Assembly: GCA_963804495.1 (NCBI GenBank)
Contig: CAWDQN010000008.1
Span: 1-64,000, forward strand
DNA: 64,000 nucleotides
From: Rhodovastum sp963804495
GTDB taxonomy: Bacteria > Pseudomonadota > Alphaproteobacteria > Acetobacterales > Acetobacteraceae
Direction of reading: 5' to 3'
The translations under genes were made by a program, and so were the position numbers. This document shows, piece by piece, positions 27,109 through 34,791 of this stretch. Numbering within the stretch: position 1 is the stretch's first letter; each line of letters opens with the position of its first letter. The notes under the pieces were generated by a model, which was not told the DNA's origin, did not search any database, and was given only the letters and a program-made list of their open reading frames with translations.

Positions 27109-28635
27109 TCAAGCCTTCGCGCTCGGCAGGTCAGCACGACGGAGCGGCAAGGCGTAGAGGCCGAGCGTCTCGTAGAGATACTCGTCGGGGTATTGGCGAT
27201 ACCCGGTGCCCGCTTGTCCGCTGCGTCTCACCAACCATCGTTGAAGACGCCGTTGCACATACCAGCGCACGACCTTGTAGGTCGGCAGAACCGGCCCTTG
27301 GTTGAAGTACGCAGCCCATCCCCGGATGAGTTGATTGATAGCGCCAACTCGCAGTTCCGGGCTTTCGGCATGTTTGTGCGGCGTCGTCGCGTCGTGGACT
27401 TGTTGGAGCAGGCGCCGAACGGCTTTCCGGGATGGGCACGTCCCGAGATAGGGCGCCCCATCCTTGCCGTAGAACCGGCCGATGGTATAGCCGAGGAAGT
27501 CGAAGTTTTCCTCGGGCAAACGCGCCAGCCGGGTCTTGGTCTCGTTCACCGTCAACCCAAGCCGCGTCATCAACTGCCGCATCTCCGCCAGTGCTGCCGG
27601 CCCGTTGCCGGGCCGGCAGCAGATGACCAGGTCATCGGCATAGTTGACCACGTGGGCATCAAGCCGCGTTCGGTGACCGAATTGCTCCCAGGCCAGAAGG
27701 AAGCGACGGAAATAGAGATTCGCCAGCAAGGGCGAGATCGGAGAGCCTTGCGGCGTCCCTCGATGTCGGTCCTTGGCCTCCGTCGTGCACCGGGTCGTGC
27801 GCTTGTCACGCTCGATGACCGGTGCCGTGAGCCAGCTCTTGATGACGGACAGGAGCGTCCCGTCCGCAACGCGTCGGCTCACGCAGCGCATCAGGGGACC
27901 GTGCGGAATTGAGGAAAAATAGTCGCTGAGGTCAGCGTCTACCACCTCCGATCGCCCGTGGTCCTTGATGTGCCAGAAGGCTTGGCGAACTGCCATCTTG
28001 GCATCCATCTCCGGACGGAACCCGGACTGATTTCGCAGCAGGTCCGCCTCGAAGATCGGGCTCAGCACCAGAAGGGCCGCCATCTCGACCACGCGGTCGT
28101 GGATGCACGGAATCCCAAGCGGGCGCAGGCCTCCGTTGCTCTTCGGAATCCAAACGCGCAGCAAGGGCTGTGGCCGATATCCGCCGGCGCACAACTCCTG
28201 CCGCAACTCTTCCAGCCATCGGTCTTGCCCGTAGGTGGTGATCTGGTCGAACGTCATTCCGTCGACGCCCGCGGCACCACCGTTGCGGTGGCATGCCCGG
28301 TACGCTTCTTCGAGGACGTTGGCCCGACACACTTTGTCCCATAGGGAGTAGAACCGGAAGGCTGGTTCAGCCTTAGCTTTTGCCTGCAGCGAGATCTGTA
28401 ACTTCTGAACCCTTTCGTGCGGAGTTGCTGGGCCTTGGGCCAATCTCCGGGGTCTCGTCACTTTGATCGCCTGTCGCAGGTCAGGGCCCCTTCCCTCCAT
28501 CGGCATTACCCGACCTCGTCGGTAGTACGGACCCATCCGCCATCTGCCCCGGCCGGCGCTGTCCCTCGCGGGTTCGCCGTTGGCCAGCCGGTTTGCCAAC
28601 CGTGGCCGCCAGACCAGACTTCCCTTGTTGCGCAC
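27109..28635 (-). CDS. ltrA: Group II intron reverse transcriptase/maturase
   Basis: The 508-residue protein (a later ATG at 28506 is possible) promotes intron splicing and mobility. GGAAGVDGMTFDQ, RPLGIPCIHDRVVEMA, SGFRP, VVDADLSDYFSSIPH (RT motif with Asp), GTPQGSPISPLLANLYF and VNYADDLVICC (catalytic YADD box) are in the correct order. The C-terminal RWYVQRRLQRWLVRR belongs to the maturase X domain; no HNH endonuclease domain is visible, so it probably targets single-stranded DNA. The frame is intact. Confidence 0.95.
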   Translation of the reverse strand: MRNKGSLVWRPRLANRLANGEPARDSAGRGRWRMGPYYRRGRVMPMEGRGPDLRQAIKVTRPRRLAQGPATPHERVQKLQISLQAKAKAEPAFRFYSLWDKVCRANVLEEAYRACHRNGGAAGVDGMTFDQITTYGQDRWLEELRQELCAGGYRPQPLLRVWIPKSNGGLRPLGIPCIHDRVVEMAALLVLSPIFEADLLRNQSGFRPEMDAKMAVRQAFWHIKDHGRSEVVDADLSDYFSSIPHGPLMRCVSRRVADGTLLSVIKSWLTAPVIERDKRTTRCTTEAKDRHRGTPQGSPISPLLANLYFRRFLLAWEQFGHRTRLDAHVVNYADDLVICCRPGNGPAALAEMRQLMTRLGLTVNETKTRLARLPEENFDFLGYTIGRFYGKDGAPYLGTCPSRKAVRRLLQQVHDATTPHKHAESPELRVGAINQLIRGWAAYFNQGPVLPTYKVVRWYVQRRLQRWLVRRSGQAGTGYRQYPDEYLYETLGLYALPLRRADLPSAKA

Positions 28636-28757
28636 CGATGTTCTGCCATACGTGCTGCCATCTTTACCCCGGTGAGACCGTCAGGGGCGTTTCTCGCTCG
28701 CTTGCCTGACGACGGCGGCCTCCCCATTCCACTGGTGGGTCGGCTCTCACATTGATC

Positions 28758-28765
28758 TTTTCGAG
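28758..28765. repeat. 8-bp target-site duplication, left of ISL3 element
   Basis: TTTTCGAG occurs here and again at 30664-30671, directly flanking the ISL3-type element. Eight-base duplications are usual for the ISL3 family. Confidence 0.75.
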
Positions 28766-28770
28766 CCTCG

Positions 28771-30018
28771 TCAGAAAAATCTGTGGGCGACGTTCGGTTC
28801 CGGCAGCTTGCCAAGTGCGTGATATAACGCGGTTTCCATGACGTGGAAGGTGCGGAATCCGTAGGAGTTTCGCATGGTCACTTTGGCCTTGTTGTTGAGG
28901 CCCTCGACGATGCCGCTGGAGAACGCCTTTCTGGCGCGGAAGTAGTTTAGGATCAGCTCACGGTGCCGGCGTAGCGTCTTGGCAACCTTCTTCATCGGTT
29001 CGAGGCGCGAGCGCATCACCTGACGGCACCAGTCATCGAGAAACTTGCCGGCCCAGGTCGGCGACTTGTACTCCCAGAACTGCTGGAAATCCTCCTTCAG
29101 CAGATAGGCCCGCACCGTCTGCAGATTGTAGCGCAGCAAATCACGCAGGCGGAACCGCTGGCCATCGGTGAGGTTGGCGCGGCGCTTGAGCACGCACCAA
29201 CGGGTTTTCTTGAGGACTGGCTCATAGCCGTCACGAGCCAGCCGACGCGCCTCGCCAGCACGTATCTCGTCGACGGCGTCGTTCATCTTGGCGACGATGT
29301 GGAAGCGGTCGAGGATGTGTATGGCTTGGCTGCACCGTTCGCGGATCACCTTCAGGTACGGCTGCCACATGTCCGAGCACACGAACTCGATCTGCCCGGC
29401 CACTTCTTTGCCGATCATGGCGAAGAACTGCTCAAAGCTCTCGATCGTCCGCTCCCGGCCGATCCACAGCAGGCGGACGCAGCCCTGCTCGATCTGATAG
29501 ACCAGCGTCAGGTACTTGTGGCCTTTGGCGTACTGGATCTCATCGACGCCGATGGCCGCGATCCGACCGAGCTGGCGATTTTCGAGCCCCCACTTCACGA
29601 CATACTCGACCGATTGGCAGACCTTGTCCCAGGACGTTCGAAACGACACAGCCGTCTCCTGCCACGACAACTTCCTGGCCCAATGTGCCAGGAACAGCAT
29701 GTAGGCCTTCGTCAGCTGGTGCTTGCCGATCCCCCACGGAACCTCCTCGACCCGCACACCGCAGTCCCCGCAATTGACCCGCCGCATACGGTAGAGCAAC
29801 ACGACCATGAAGCCCCACAAAGGGACGAACTCGAATTGCCGCTGGCCCAGGTGATCGTAGCCGGTCGCCGGCCGGTGGCAGCCAGAGCACACCGGCTTCG
29901 AGCCACGGCGGGGCCGCACGGGAATCTCGATGGTCTGGCTGGACGTGCAATACCGCGCTCCCTCGTAGACGAAGCCGGGAAAGTGCTGATATTGGTTTAG
30001 CAGGGAGATCAGCCTCAT
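28771..30018 (-). CDS. ISL3-family transposase
   Basis: The 415-residue protein has the ISL3 layout: an N-terminal zinc-binding region with CSGCHRP and CGDCGVRVEEVPW, then IAAIGVDEIQYAKGHKYLTLVYQ (first catalytic Asp), FVCSDMWQPYLKVI (second Asp) and SGIVEGLNNKAKVTMRNSYGFR (catalytic Glu). Length and C-terminus are complete, so it may be active. Its stop codon lies within the left terminal repeat. The ATG overlaps head-to-head with that of the passenger gene within a single CATG. Confidence 0.93.
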   Translation of the reverse strand: MRLISLLNQYQHFPGFVYEGARYCTSSQTIEIPVRPRRGSKPVCSGCHRPATGYDHLGQRQFEFVPLWGFMVVLLYRMRRVNCGDCGVRVEEVPWGIGKHQLTKAYMLFLAHWARKLSWQETAVSFRTSWDKVCQSVEYVVKWGLENRQLGRIAAIGVDEIQYAKGHKYLTLVYQIEQGCVRLLWIGRERTIESFEQFFAMIGKEVAGQIEFVCSDMWQPYLKVIRERCSQAIHILDRFHIVAKMNDAVDEIRAGEARRLARDGYEPVLKKTRWCVLKRRANLTDGQRFRLRDLLRYNLQTVRAYLLKEDFQQFWEYKSPTWAGKFLDDWCRQVMRSRLEPMKKVAKTLRRHRELILNYFRARKAFSSGIVEGLNNKAKVTMRNSYGFRTFHVMETALYHALGKLPEPNVAHRFF

Positions 30019-30493
30019 GGCAGGACGACCCCATAGAGTTGCCGGGACGCCTGTCAGTGTAGCGGAGCAGCCGCCTGCCGCCGATCCATTGCGGACCTAC
30101 TGTCCGGATCTGGATCAGTGGCCACGAAGTTGGGCGTACGAGCCGCGCGATATTCCGCTCGGCGTGCGGCTGGTCGAATACTTCACGCCGTTCCTGCGCG
30201 ACCTGCTGATGCAGCAGCTGTCGCGCAAGACCCTGCGTCGCCATCGCGACAACATCTGGGTCCTCGGCGGCGAAGTGATCCGTCGGCTGCAGATGGACAG
30301 TGCCCTGCGGCGAATGCCCATCGAGCAGATCGTGCTCGGCCTCATCGAAGAGGAAGGCGGCCCGCTGCTCTCCCGCCGCCAGTCCGACGACGAGCAGCGC
30401 AGCTTCGACGCGACATGCCGTAGGCTATTCCGCTTCCTGACCACCGAACCCACGATCGGCGGCCATCGCGGTCCTCGCCGCGATCCGCAGTGA
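30017..30493 (+). CDS. ISL3 passenger protein of unknown function
   Basis: The 158-residue product contains DQWPRSWAYEPRDIPLG, a helical region FTPFLRDLLMQQLSRKTLRRHRDNIWVLGGEVIRRL and SRRQSDDEQRSFDATCRRLFRFL. The basic segment SRKTLRRHRDNIW resembles the start of core-binding helices in recombinases, but this is weak. It lies within the ISL3 element and diverges from its transposase, so it moves with it and may affect transposition. It has no signal peptide or transmembrane segment. I do not recognise a named family. Confidence 0.65.
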   Translation: MAGRPHRVAGTPVSVAEQPPAADPLRTYCPDLDQWPRSWAYEPRDIPLGVRLVEYFTPFLRDLLMQQLSRKTLRRHRDNIWVLGGEVIRRLQMDSALRRMPIEQIVLGLIEEEGGPLLSRRQSDDEQRSFDATCRRLFRFLTTEPTIGGHRGPRRDPQ

Positions 30494-30663
30494 ACCGCCG
30501 GCGCCATTGCAGACTGCGTGGCGACGCCGCTCGCGCGCCCGACACACAACCGGCCGTGCCGTCCGCCTCGCCATCATCGGCCGCGCTACGCCGTCACGCC
30601 TGCTACCCTAACGCGCTCGATACGATATGCCCGAAAGCACCCACTGATTCTCCCGAGGAGCCC

Positions 30664-30671
30664 TTTTCGAG
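30664..30671. repeat. 8-bp target-site duplication, right of ISL3 element
   Basis: TTTTCGAG repeats the sequence at 28758-28765 exactly. Joining the two flanks regenerates uninterrupted intron sequence. Confidence 0.75.
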
Positions 30672-30853
30672 GCCTCGACGATGTTCGCTTGTGCTGCGGC
30701 CCGTATGGCCCGCTGATCCCCAGAAGGGACCGTTTCCCAGAGTGCTTCAGACCATTCGTCGCCTCCTGATCCGCCCCGGGTGCTTCCGGCTGGAGCGAGA
30801 GTTGCCGGGTGGGGTTTGCACCCACGACATCTGTGCACCTTGGCAAGGCACAC

Positions 30854-31116
30854 AGTGGAACAAGATAGAGCACCGCATGTTCTGCCATATCACCCAGACT
30901 TGGCGCGGCAAGCCGCTGACCAGTCGGCTCACTGTCGTCGAACTCATCGCCGCAACAACGACCAAGGCTGGCCTCCGAGCGCGCTGCGAGCTTGATACCC
31001 GTGCCTATGCGAAGGGCATCAAGGTCACCGACGCCGAGATGGACAGCCTCAACATCAAGGGCAACGCGTTCCATCCGGAATGGAATTACACCATCACGCC
31101 CAGAGCGCTAATGTGA
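30854..31116 (+). pseudogene. ISAzo13-family transposase, 3' part
   Basis: The last 87 codons read KWNKIEHRMFCHITQTWRGK (with the catalytic Glu), then LIAATTTKAGL and GIKVTDAEMDSLNI, ending at TGA 31114. They complete the transposase begun at 26007. They have no start of their own and are separated from it by 3.9 kb, so no functional transposase can be made. Confidence 0.88.
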
Positions 31117-31138
31117 AGCGCTTATTGTCGGGCGTCTG

Positions 31139-31599
31139 CTTAGTGGCCCACTGCCTGATATAGACCCACGACATTTGACCGGACGTGCCGACCGTTCGAA
31201 CCACGCTGGCGGCCGGAGTTTGCCTCCCGGCGCTGTGCCGGCGGCGCTACGATACCGTCGAGCCAGGCCTGGCCGCGCTGGATCGGCGCGGGCTGGGCGG
31301 TACCAGATGGTTGGCACAGCGGCTACGCTGCGGCGGCAGCAGCGCGACTGATCGCGACCAGGTGCTGGGTGGGCGGTGTCCACCGCCCATCTGCTCCGTT
31401 CGTTTCCCGATCGGGTCACGCTGGGAGCGGCGAATTATGCCATTGCGAACACAGTCAAAAAATGCAACTATTGGTACGAAAGAATCCCACGGGCTAATTT
31501 CTTCCAGCGGGAAGTGCATGAAAGGCGCCTTGCAAGATCGGCATGGCGCAACTAAATGCAGTTCAGGTTAAATTGGAGGCCATAAGAGAAGGAATCCAA
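31139..31599. other. Region between ISAzo13 end and AT-rich gene
   Basis: No recognisable gene. Overlapping open frames on both strands up to 31420 are GC-driven and show no domain. From about 31430 the base composition falls sharply and remains AT-rich until 31890. AGAAGGAA near 31588 is the ribosome site of the next gene. Confidence 0.45.
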
Positions 31600-31890
31600 A
31601 TGTCACAGGAAATTCGATATTTCGTCATAATTTTGGTCCTGTGCAGTGCCGGATATGTGGGAATACAAGATCACAGATATTCGGAAATAGACATCCTTGC
31701 TCAAAAAGTAATTGATACTTACCAGCGTATATCTTGTGAGGATATTGTAACCAAGCGCAGTGAAATTTTACAAGTAAATGAACAAATTGTTAAGATAATG
31801 CATGAGAGTGTTGATATTCGTAGAAAATTCATCAATCGCATCGCGGCGCCTGTCGCAAATAAATTGTTTGCGTGCGGATTGATCTCCTGA
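31600..31890 (+). CDS. Small AT-rich hypothetical membrane-anchored protein
   Basis: The 96-residue product begins MSQEIRYFVIILVLCSAGYV, a single N-terminal membrane helix or uncleaved signal, followed by a charged helical domain rich in Lys, Glu, Ile and Asp (SEIDILAQKVIDTYQRIS and IVKIMHESVDIRRKF). An AGAAGGAA ribosome site supports the start. The base composition (about 40% G+C) is far below the rest of the window, showing recent acquisition. Its stop coincides with the broken end of a Tn5-like transposase fragment. No family is recognised. Confidence 0.6.
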   Translation: MSQEIRYFVIILVLCSAGYVGIQDHRYSEIDILAQKVIDTYQRISCEDIVTKRSEILQVNEQIVKIMHESVDIRRKFINRIAAPVANKLFACGLIS

Positions 31891-32117
31891 TCCGCGCAGT
31901 CGGCAGCGGTGCGGCACGCCTCGGTCTCCACGATCTCGACGGTCGTGACGGAGGATGCCGACAAGAAGCGATAGATCGCGATCTCGTCCGCACGATCACC
32001 GCCAAGCTTGCGGATGAGCAGCAACCCGGTCTCCATCACCCGCTCAATCAGGGTGCTGCCCATCGTCGCACGACGAGCATCCGCAAAATGACCGAGCTCG
32101 CCAATCTGCCGCCCCAT
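31890..32117 (-). pseudogene. IS4/Tn5-like transposase, N-terminal fragment
   Basis: About 76 codons (FADARRATMGSTLIERVMETG and EIAIYRFLSASSVTTVEIVET) match the DNA-binding N-terminal domain of Tn5-type IS4 transposases, in which FGDARR and YRFLxNxxV are conserved. Similarity ends near 31890, where AT-rich DNA begins, and the catalytic domain is absent. It is a relic marking the right end of the mobile region, 180 bp from gyrB. Confidence 0.6.
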
Positions 32118-32299
32118 GACATCCCCAAATCGAGACAGGTCACAGAGAATCTGGAGGTTGGCGGGAGCGCAAGCAAATTGTGTGAATGCCGTAGCGCCGC
32201 AGGGTCAGCCGCACCGGCGTGAGCAATGACCTGGTTACCGGTCCCACGAAGCGAATAGCTGTCGTTGTGCAGGCAAAGGTTGCCAGGAACGCAGCCGAC

Positions 32300-34732
32300 C
32301 TACACGTCCAAATTCGCCACCTTCAGCGCGTTGCCGACAATGAATTCCCGCCGCGGTTCGACCACGTCGCCCATCAGGGTGGAAAAAACCTGGCCGGCAT
32401 CCTCGAGATCGCCCACCCGCACCTGCAACAACGTGCGCACCACCGGATCGAGCGTCGTTTTCCACAACTGATCCGGATTCATCTCGCCCAGCCCTTTGAA
32501 GCGCTGGATGGTCAGGCCACGCCGTCCCTGCGCCAGGATGCGGTCGAACGCGCTCGCCGGGCCGAGCGCCGGCGATTCCTCGCGGTCGAGCTTAAGCAGC
32601 GCCGGCGCCGAGAAGCGCTGCTGCAGGGGCTCCGCCCGGTCGGCCAGCCAGCGCGCCTCGGCGCTTCGCAGTGTGGCGGTGTCCAGCGTGTGCAGTTCGG
32701 CCACACCGCGCACCGTGCGTGCCAGCGTCAGCCCGTGCGCGTCGGATCCCACCTTCCAGGTGCGCTCCGCCGGCAGCGAGATGGCGTTCAACCGCTGTAC
32801 TAGCGTCTGCGCAGCCGCAGTGGCGCGCTCGACATCCGGTGTCAGCGCACCGGCAATCGCCGCCTGTTCGAGCAGCGCCACCGGAATGACCGCAGACAAC
32901 CGGCGCAGCCGCGCGCTCGCCTCGCGCAGCCATGTCGTTTCCTCCTGCAGTTCCGGCCCCTGGAGCAGCCGCCCGTCCGCATAGCTCAGCCGCGCCTCGC
33001 CGAGCACCTTGTCGAGCAGGAAGCGTTCCAGGGCGGCATCGTCCTTCAAATAGCGTTCGTCATTGCCGCGCTTGGCCCGGTACAGCGGCGGCTGGGCGAT
33101 GAACAGATGGCCGCGCTCGAACAACTGCGGCATCTGGCGGAAGAAGAAGGTCAGCAGCAGGGTACGGATGTGCGAGCCGTCCACGTCGGCATCGGTCATG
33201 ATCACGATGCGGTGGTAGCGCAGCTTGGCCACATCGAAACCGCCTTGCTCCGGCTCGCCACGGCCGATGCCGGCCCCGAGGGCGGTGATCAGGGTGCCGA
33301 TTTCCGCGCTGCCCAGCATGCGGTCGAAACGGGCGCGCTCAACGTTCAGAATCTTGCCCTTGAGCGGCAGGATCGCCTGGAACTTCCGGTCACGGCCCTG
33401 CTTGGCCGAGCCGCCGGCGGAATCACCCTCGACGATGAACAGCTCGCATTTCGACGGGTCGCGTTCCTGGCAGTCGGCCAGCTTGCCGGGCAAGGTGGAG
33501 ATGTCCAGCACGCCCTTGCGACGGGTGAGCTCGCGCGCCTTGCGCGCCGCCTCACGCGCCGCCGCGGCGTCCATCACCTTCTGGATGATGCCTTTGGCTT
33601 CCTTCGGATGGGTCTCGAACCAGTGCGCCACCGCGTCGGCCACCACCGCCTGCACCGCCGGCTGCACTTCCGAGCTGACCAGTTTTTCTTTCGTCTGCGA
33701 CGAGAACTTCGGGTCCGGCACCTTCACCGACAGCACCGCCGTCATGCCCTCGCGCATGTCGTCACCGACCAGCGACAGGCTGTCCTTCTTGCCCATCCCC
33801 TCGGCGTATTTGCTCACCACCCGGGTCAGCGCCTGGCGGAACCCGGCCAGGTGGGTGCCGCCGTCGCGCTGGGGGATGTTGTTGGTGAAACATAGCATGG
33901 TTTCGTGGAAACTATCGTTCCACGACAGTGCGAATTCCACCCTGATGCCGGTGCCGTTCGCCTCCGCCGAGGCGTGGATGGGCGGGGCGAACACCGATGT
34001 CTTGGCCCGGTCGAGCCATTGCACGAACGCCACCAGCCCGCCGACGTAATGGAACTGCACTTCATTCGACGGCGCGTGCCGCTCATCGCGCGCCACGATC
34101 GCCAGCCCAGAGTTCAGGAAGGCGAGTTCGCGCAGCCGGCGCTCCAGCACCGCGAAGTCGAAGTCGACATGGGTGAAGGTGCCGGTGCTCGGCTTGAACG
34201 TGACCTCGGTGCCGCACGCGCGGGTCTGCTCACCCACACGCGCCAGCGGAGCCTCGGCGTCGCCATGGCGGAAGCGGATGAAATGCTCGGCGCCGTCGCG
34301 CCAGATCCGCACTTCCATCCACTCGGACAGCGCGTTCACCACCGCCGCGCCCACGCCGTGCAGACCGCCGGAGACCTTGTAGGAGTTCTGGTTAAACTTG
34401 CCGCCCGCATGCAGCCGCGTCAGCACCACCTCAGTCGCTGATATCCCTTCCTCGGCGTGGATATCGACCGGAATGCCGCGGCCGTCGTCGCGCACGGTGA
34501 CGCTGCCGTCGCCGTTCAGCACCATCTCGACGCGGTGGGCGAATCCGGCCTGGGCCTCGTCCACGGCGTTGTCGATGATCTCGAACACCATGTGGTGCAG
34601 GCCCGAACCGTCATCGGTGTCGCCGATATACATGCCAGGCCGCTTGCGCACCGCATCCAGGCCGCGCAGGACCGAAATGGAGGAGGCGTCGTAGGCGTCG
34701 GACTCGGGGATCGGCGCGGCGTTCTCGGACAT
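32300..34732 (-). CDS. gyrB: DNA gyrase subunit B
   Basis: The 810-residue ATPase subunit of gyrase drives negative supercoiling. VLRGLDAVRKRPGMYIGDTDDG, EIIDNAVDEAQAG (ATP-binding Asn/Glu), VRDDGRGIPVD and HAGGKFNQNSYKVSGGLHGVG form the GHKL site. FIVEGDSAGGSAKQGRDR and IMTDADVDGSHIRTLLLTFFFR form the TOPRIM Mg site. The C-terminus ends with RREFIVGNALKVANLDV as expected. It is the last gene of the dnaA-dnaN-recF-gyrB series on the minus strand. Confidence 0.97.
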   Translation of the reverse strand: MSENAAPIPESDAYDASSISVLRGLDAVRKRPGMYIGDTDDGSGLHHMVFEIIDNAVDEAQAGFAHRVEMVLNGDGSVTVRDDGRGIPVDIHAEEGISATEVVLTRLHAGGKFNQNSYKVSGGLHGVGAAVVNALSEWMEVRIWRDGAEHFIRFRHGDAEAPLARVGEQTRACGTEVTFKPSTGTFTHVDFDFAVLERRLRELAFLNSGLAIVARDERHAPSNEVQFHYVGGLVAFVQWLDRAKTSVFAPPIHASAEANGTGIRVEFALSWNDSFHETMLCFTNNIPQRDGGTHLAGFRQALTRVVSKYAEGMGKKDSLSLVGDDMREGMTAVLSVKVPDPKFSSQTKEKLVSSEVQPAVQAVVADAVAHWFETHPKEAKGIIQKVMDAAAAREAARKARELTRRKGVLDISTLPGKLADCQERDPSKCELFIVEGDSAGGSAKQGRDRKFQAILPLKGKILNVERARFDRMLGSAEIGTLITALGAGIGRGEPEQGGFDVAKLRYHRIVIMTDADVDGSHIRTLLLTFFFRQMPQLFERGHLFIAQPPLYRAKRGNDERYLKDDAALERFLLDKVLGEARLSYADGRLLQGPELQEETTWLREASARLRRLSAVIPVALLEQAAIAGALTPDVERATAAAQTLVQRLNAISLPAERTWKVGSDAHGLTLARTVRGVAELHTLDTATLRSAEARWLADRAEPLQQRFSAPALLKLDREESPALGPASAFDRILAQGRRGLTIQRFKGLGEMNPDQLWKTTLDPVVRTLLQVRVGDLEDAGQVFSTLMGDVVEPRREFIVGNALKVANLDV

Positions 34733-34791
34733 GCCGGCTTGGTACTCCAGGGTGGTTAGATTCTTGCTATTTATATAGGTGGGACCTGCAA

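Larger units (their letters stand above)
28766..30663. mobile_element. ISL3-family insertion sequence with passenger gene
   Basis: The 1.9-kb element sits inside the group II intron between its 5' RNA domains and its reverse transcriptase gene. The ends form imperfect inverted repeats: left CCTCGTCAGAAAAATCTGTG, right (minus strand) CCTCGGGAGAATCAGTGGG preceded by GGGCT. Direct repeats TTTTCGAG flank it. It carries a transposase and a divergent small gene. The outermost 3-5 bases of the left end are ambiguous. Confidence 0.8.
26950..30853 (-). mobile_element. Group II intron (interrupted by an ISL3-family element)
   Basis: Read on the minus strand the intron begins GTGTGCC at 30853, matching the GUGYG consensus, and ends CTAC at 26950, matching the AY 3' end. 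The 5' region contains CTCGCTCCAGCCGGAAGC, typical of these introns. A reverse transcriptase gene (27109-28635) and a domain V hairpin (27064-27095) follow. Removing 26950-30853 restores ACA TCA AAG TGG AAC, that is TSKWN, in the transposase. Subtracting the ISL3 insertion leaves about 2.0 kb, a normal intron size. It is antisense to the host gene, so it cannot be spliced from the transposase mRNA. Confidence 0.9.
25910..31138 (+). mobile_element. ISAzo13-family element, split by a group II intron
   Basis: The element contains the two halves of one transposase (26007-26949 and 30854-31116). Its ends are imperfect inverted repeats: left GGCGTCGCCCAATAATTCTCG from about 25910, and right, read on the minus strand, CAGACGCCCGACAATAAGCGC. 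Both share a CGCCC core and AATAA. Without the intron it would be about 1.33 kb. Boundaries are accurate to a few bases. Confidence 0.7.

Noticed and set aside
26950..27120. Continuation of the ISAzo13 transposase frame to 27305
   Set aside because: After residue 314 the frame enters intron sequence; similarity ends exactly at the intron boundary.
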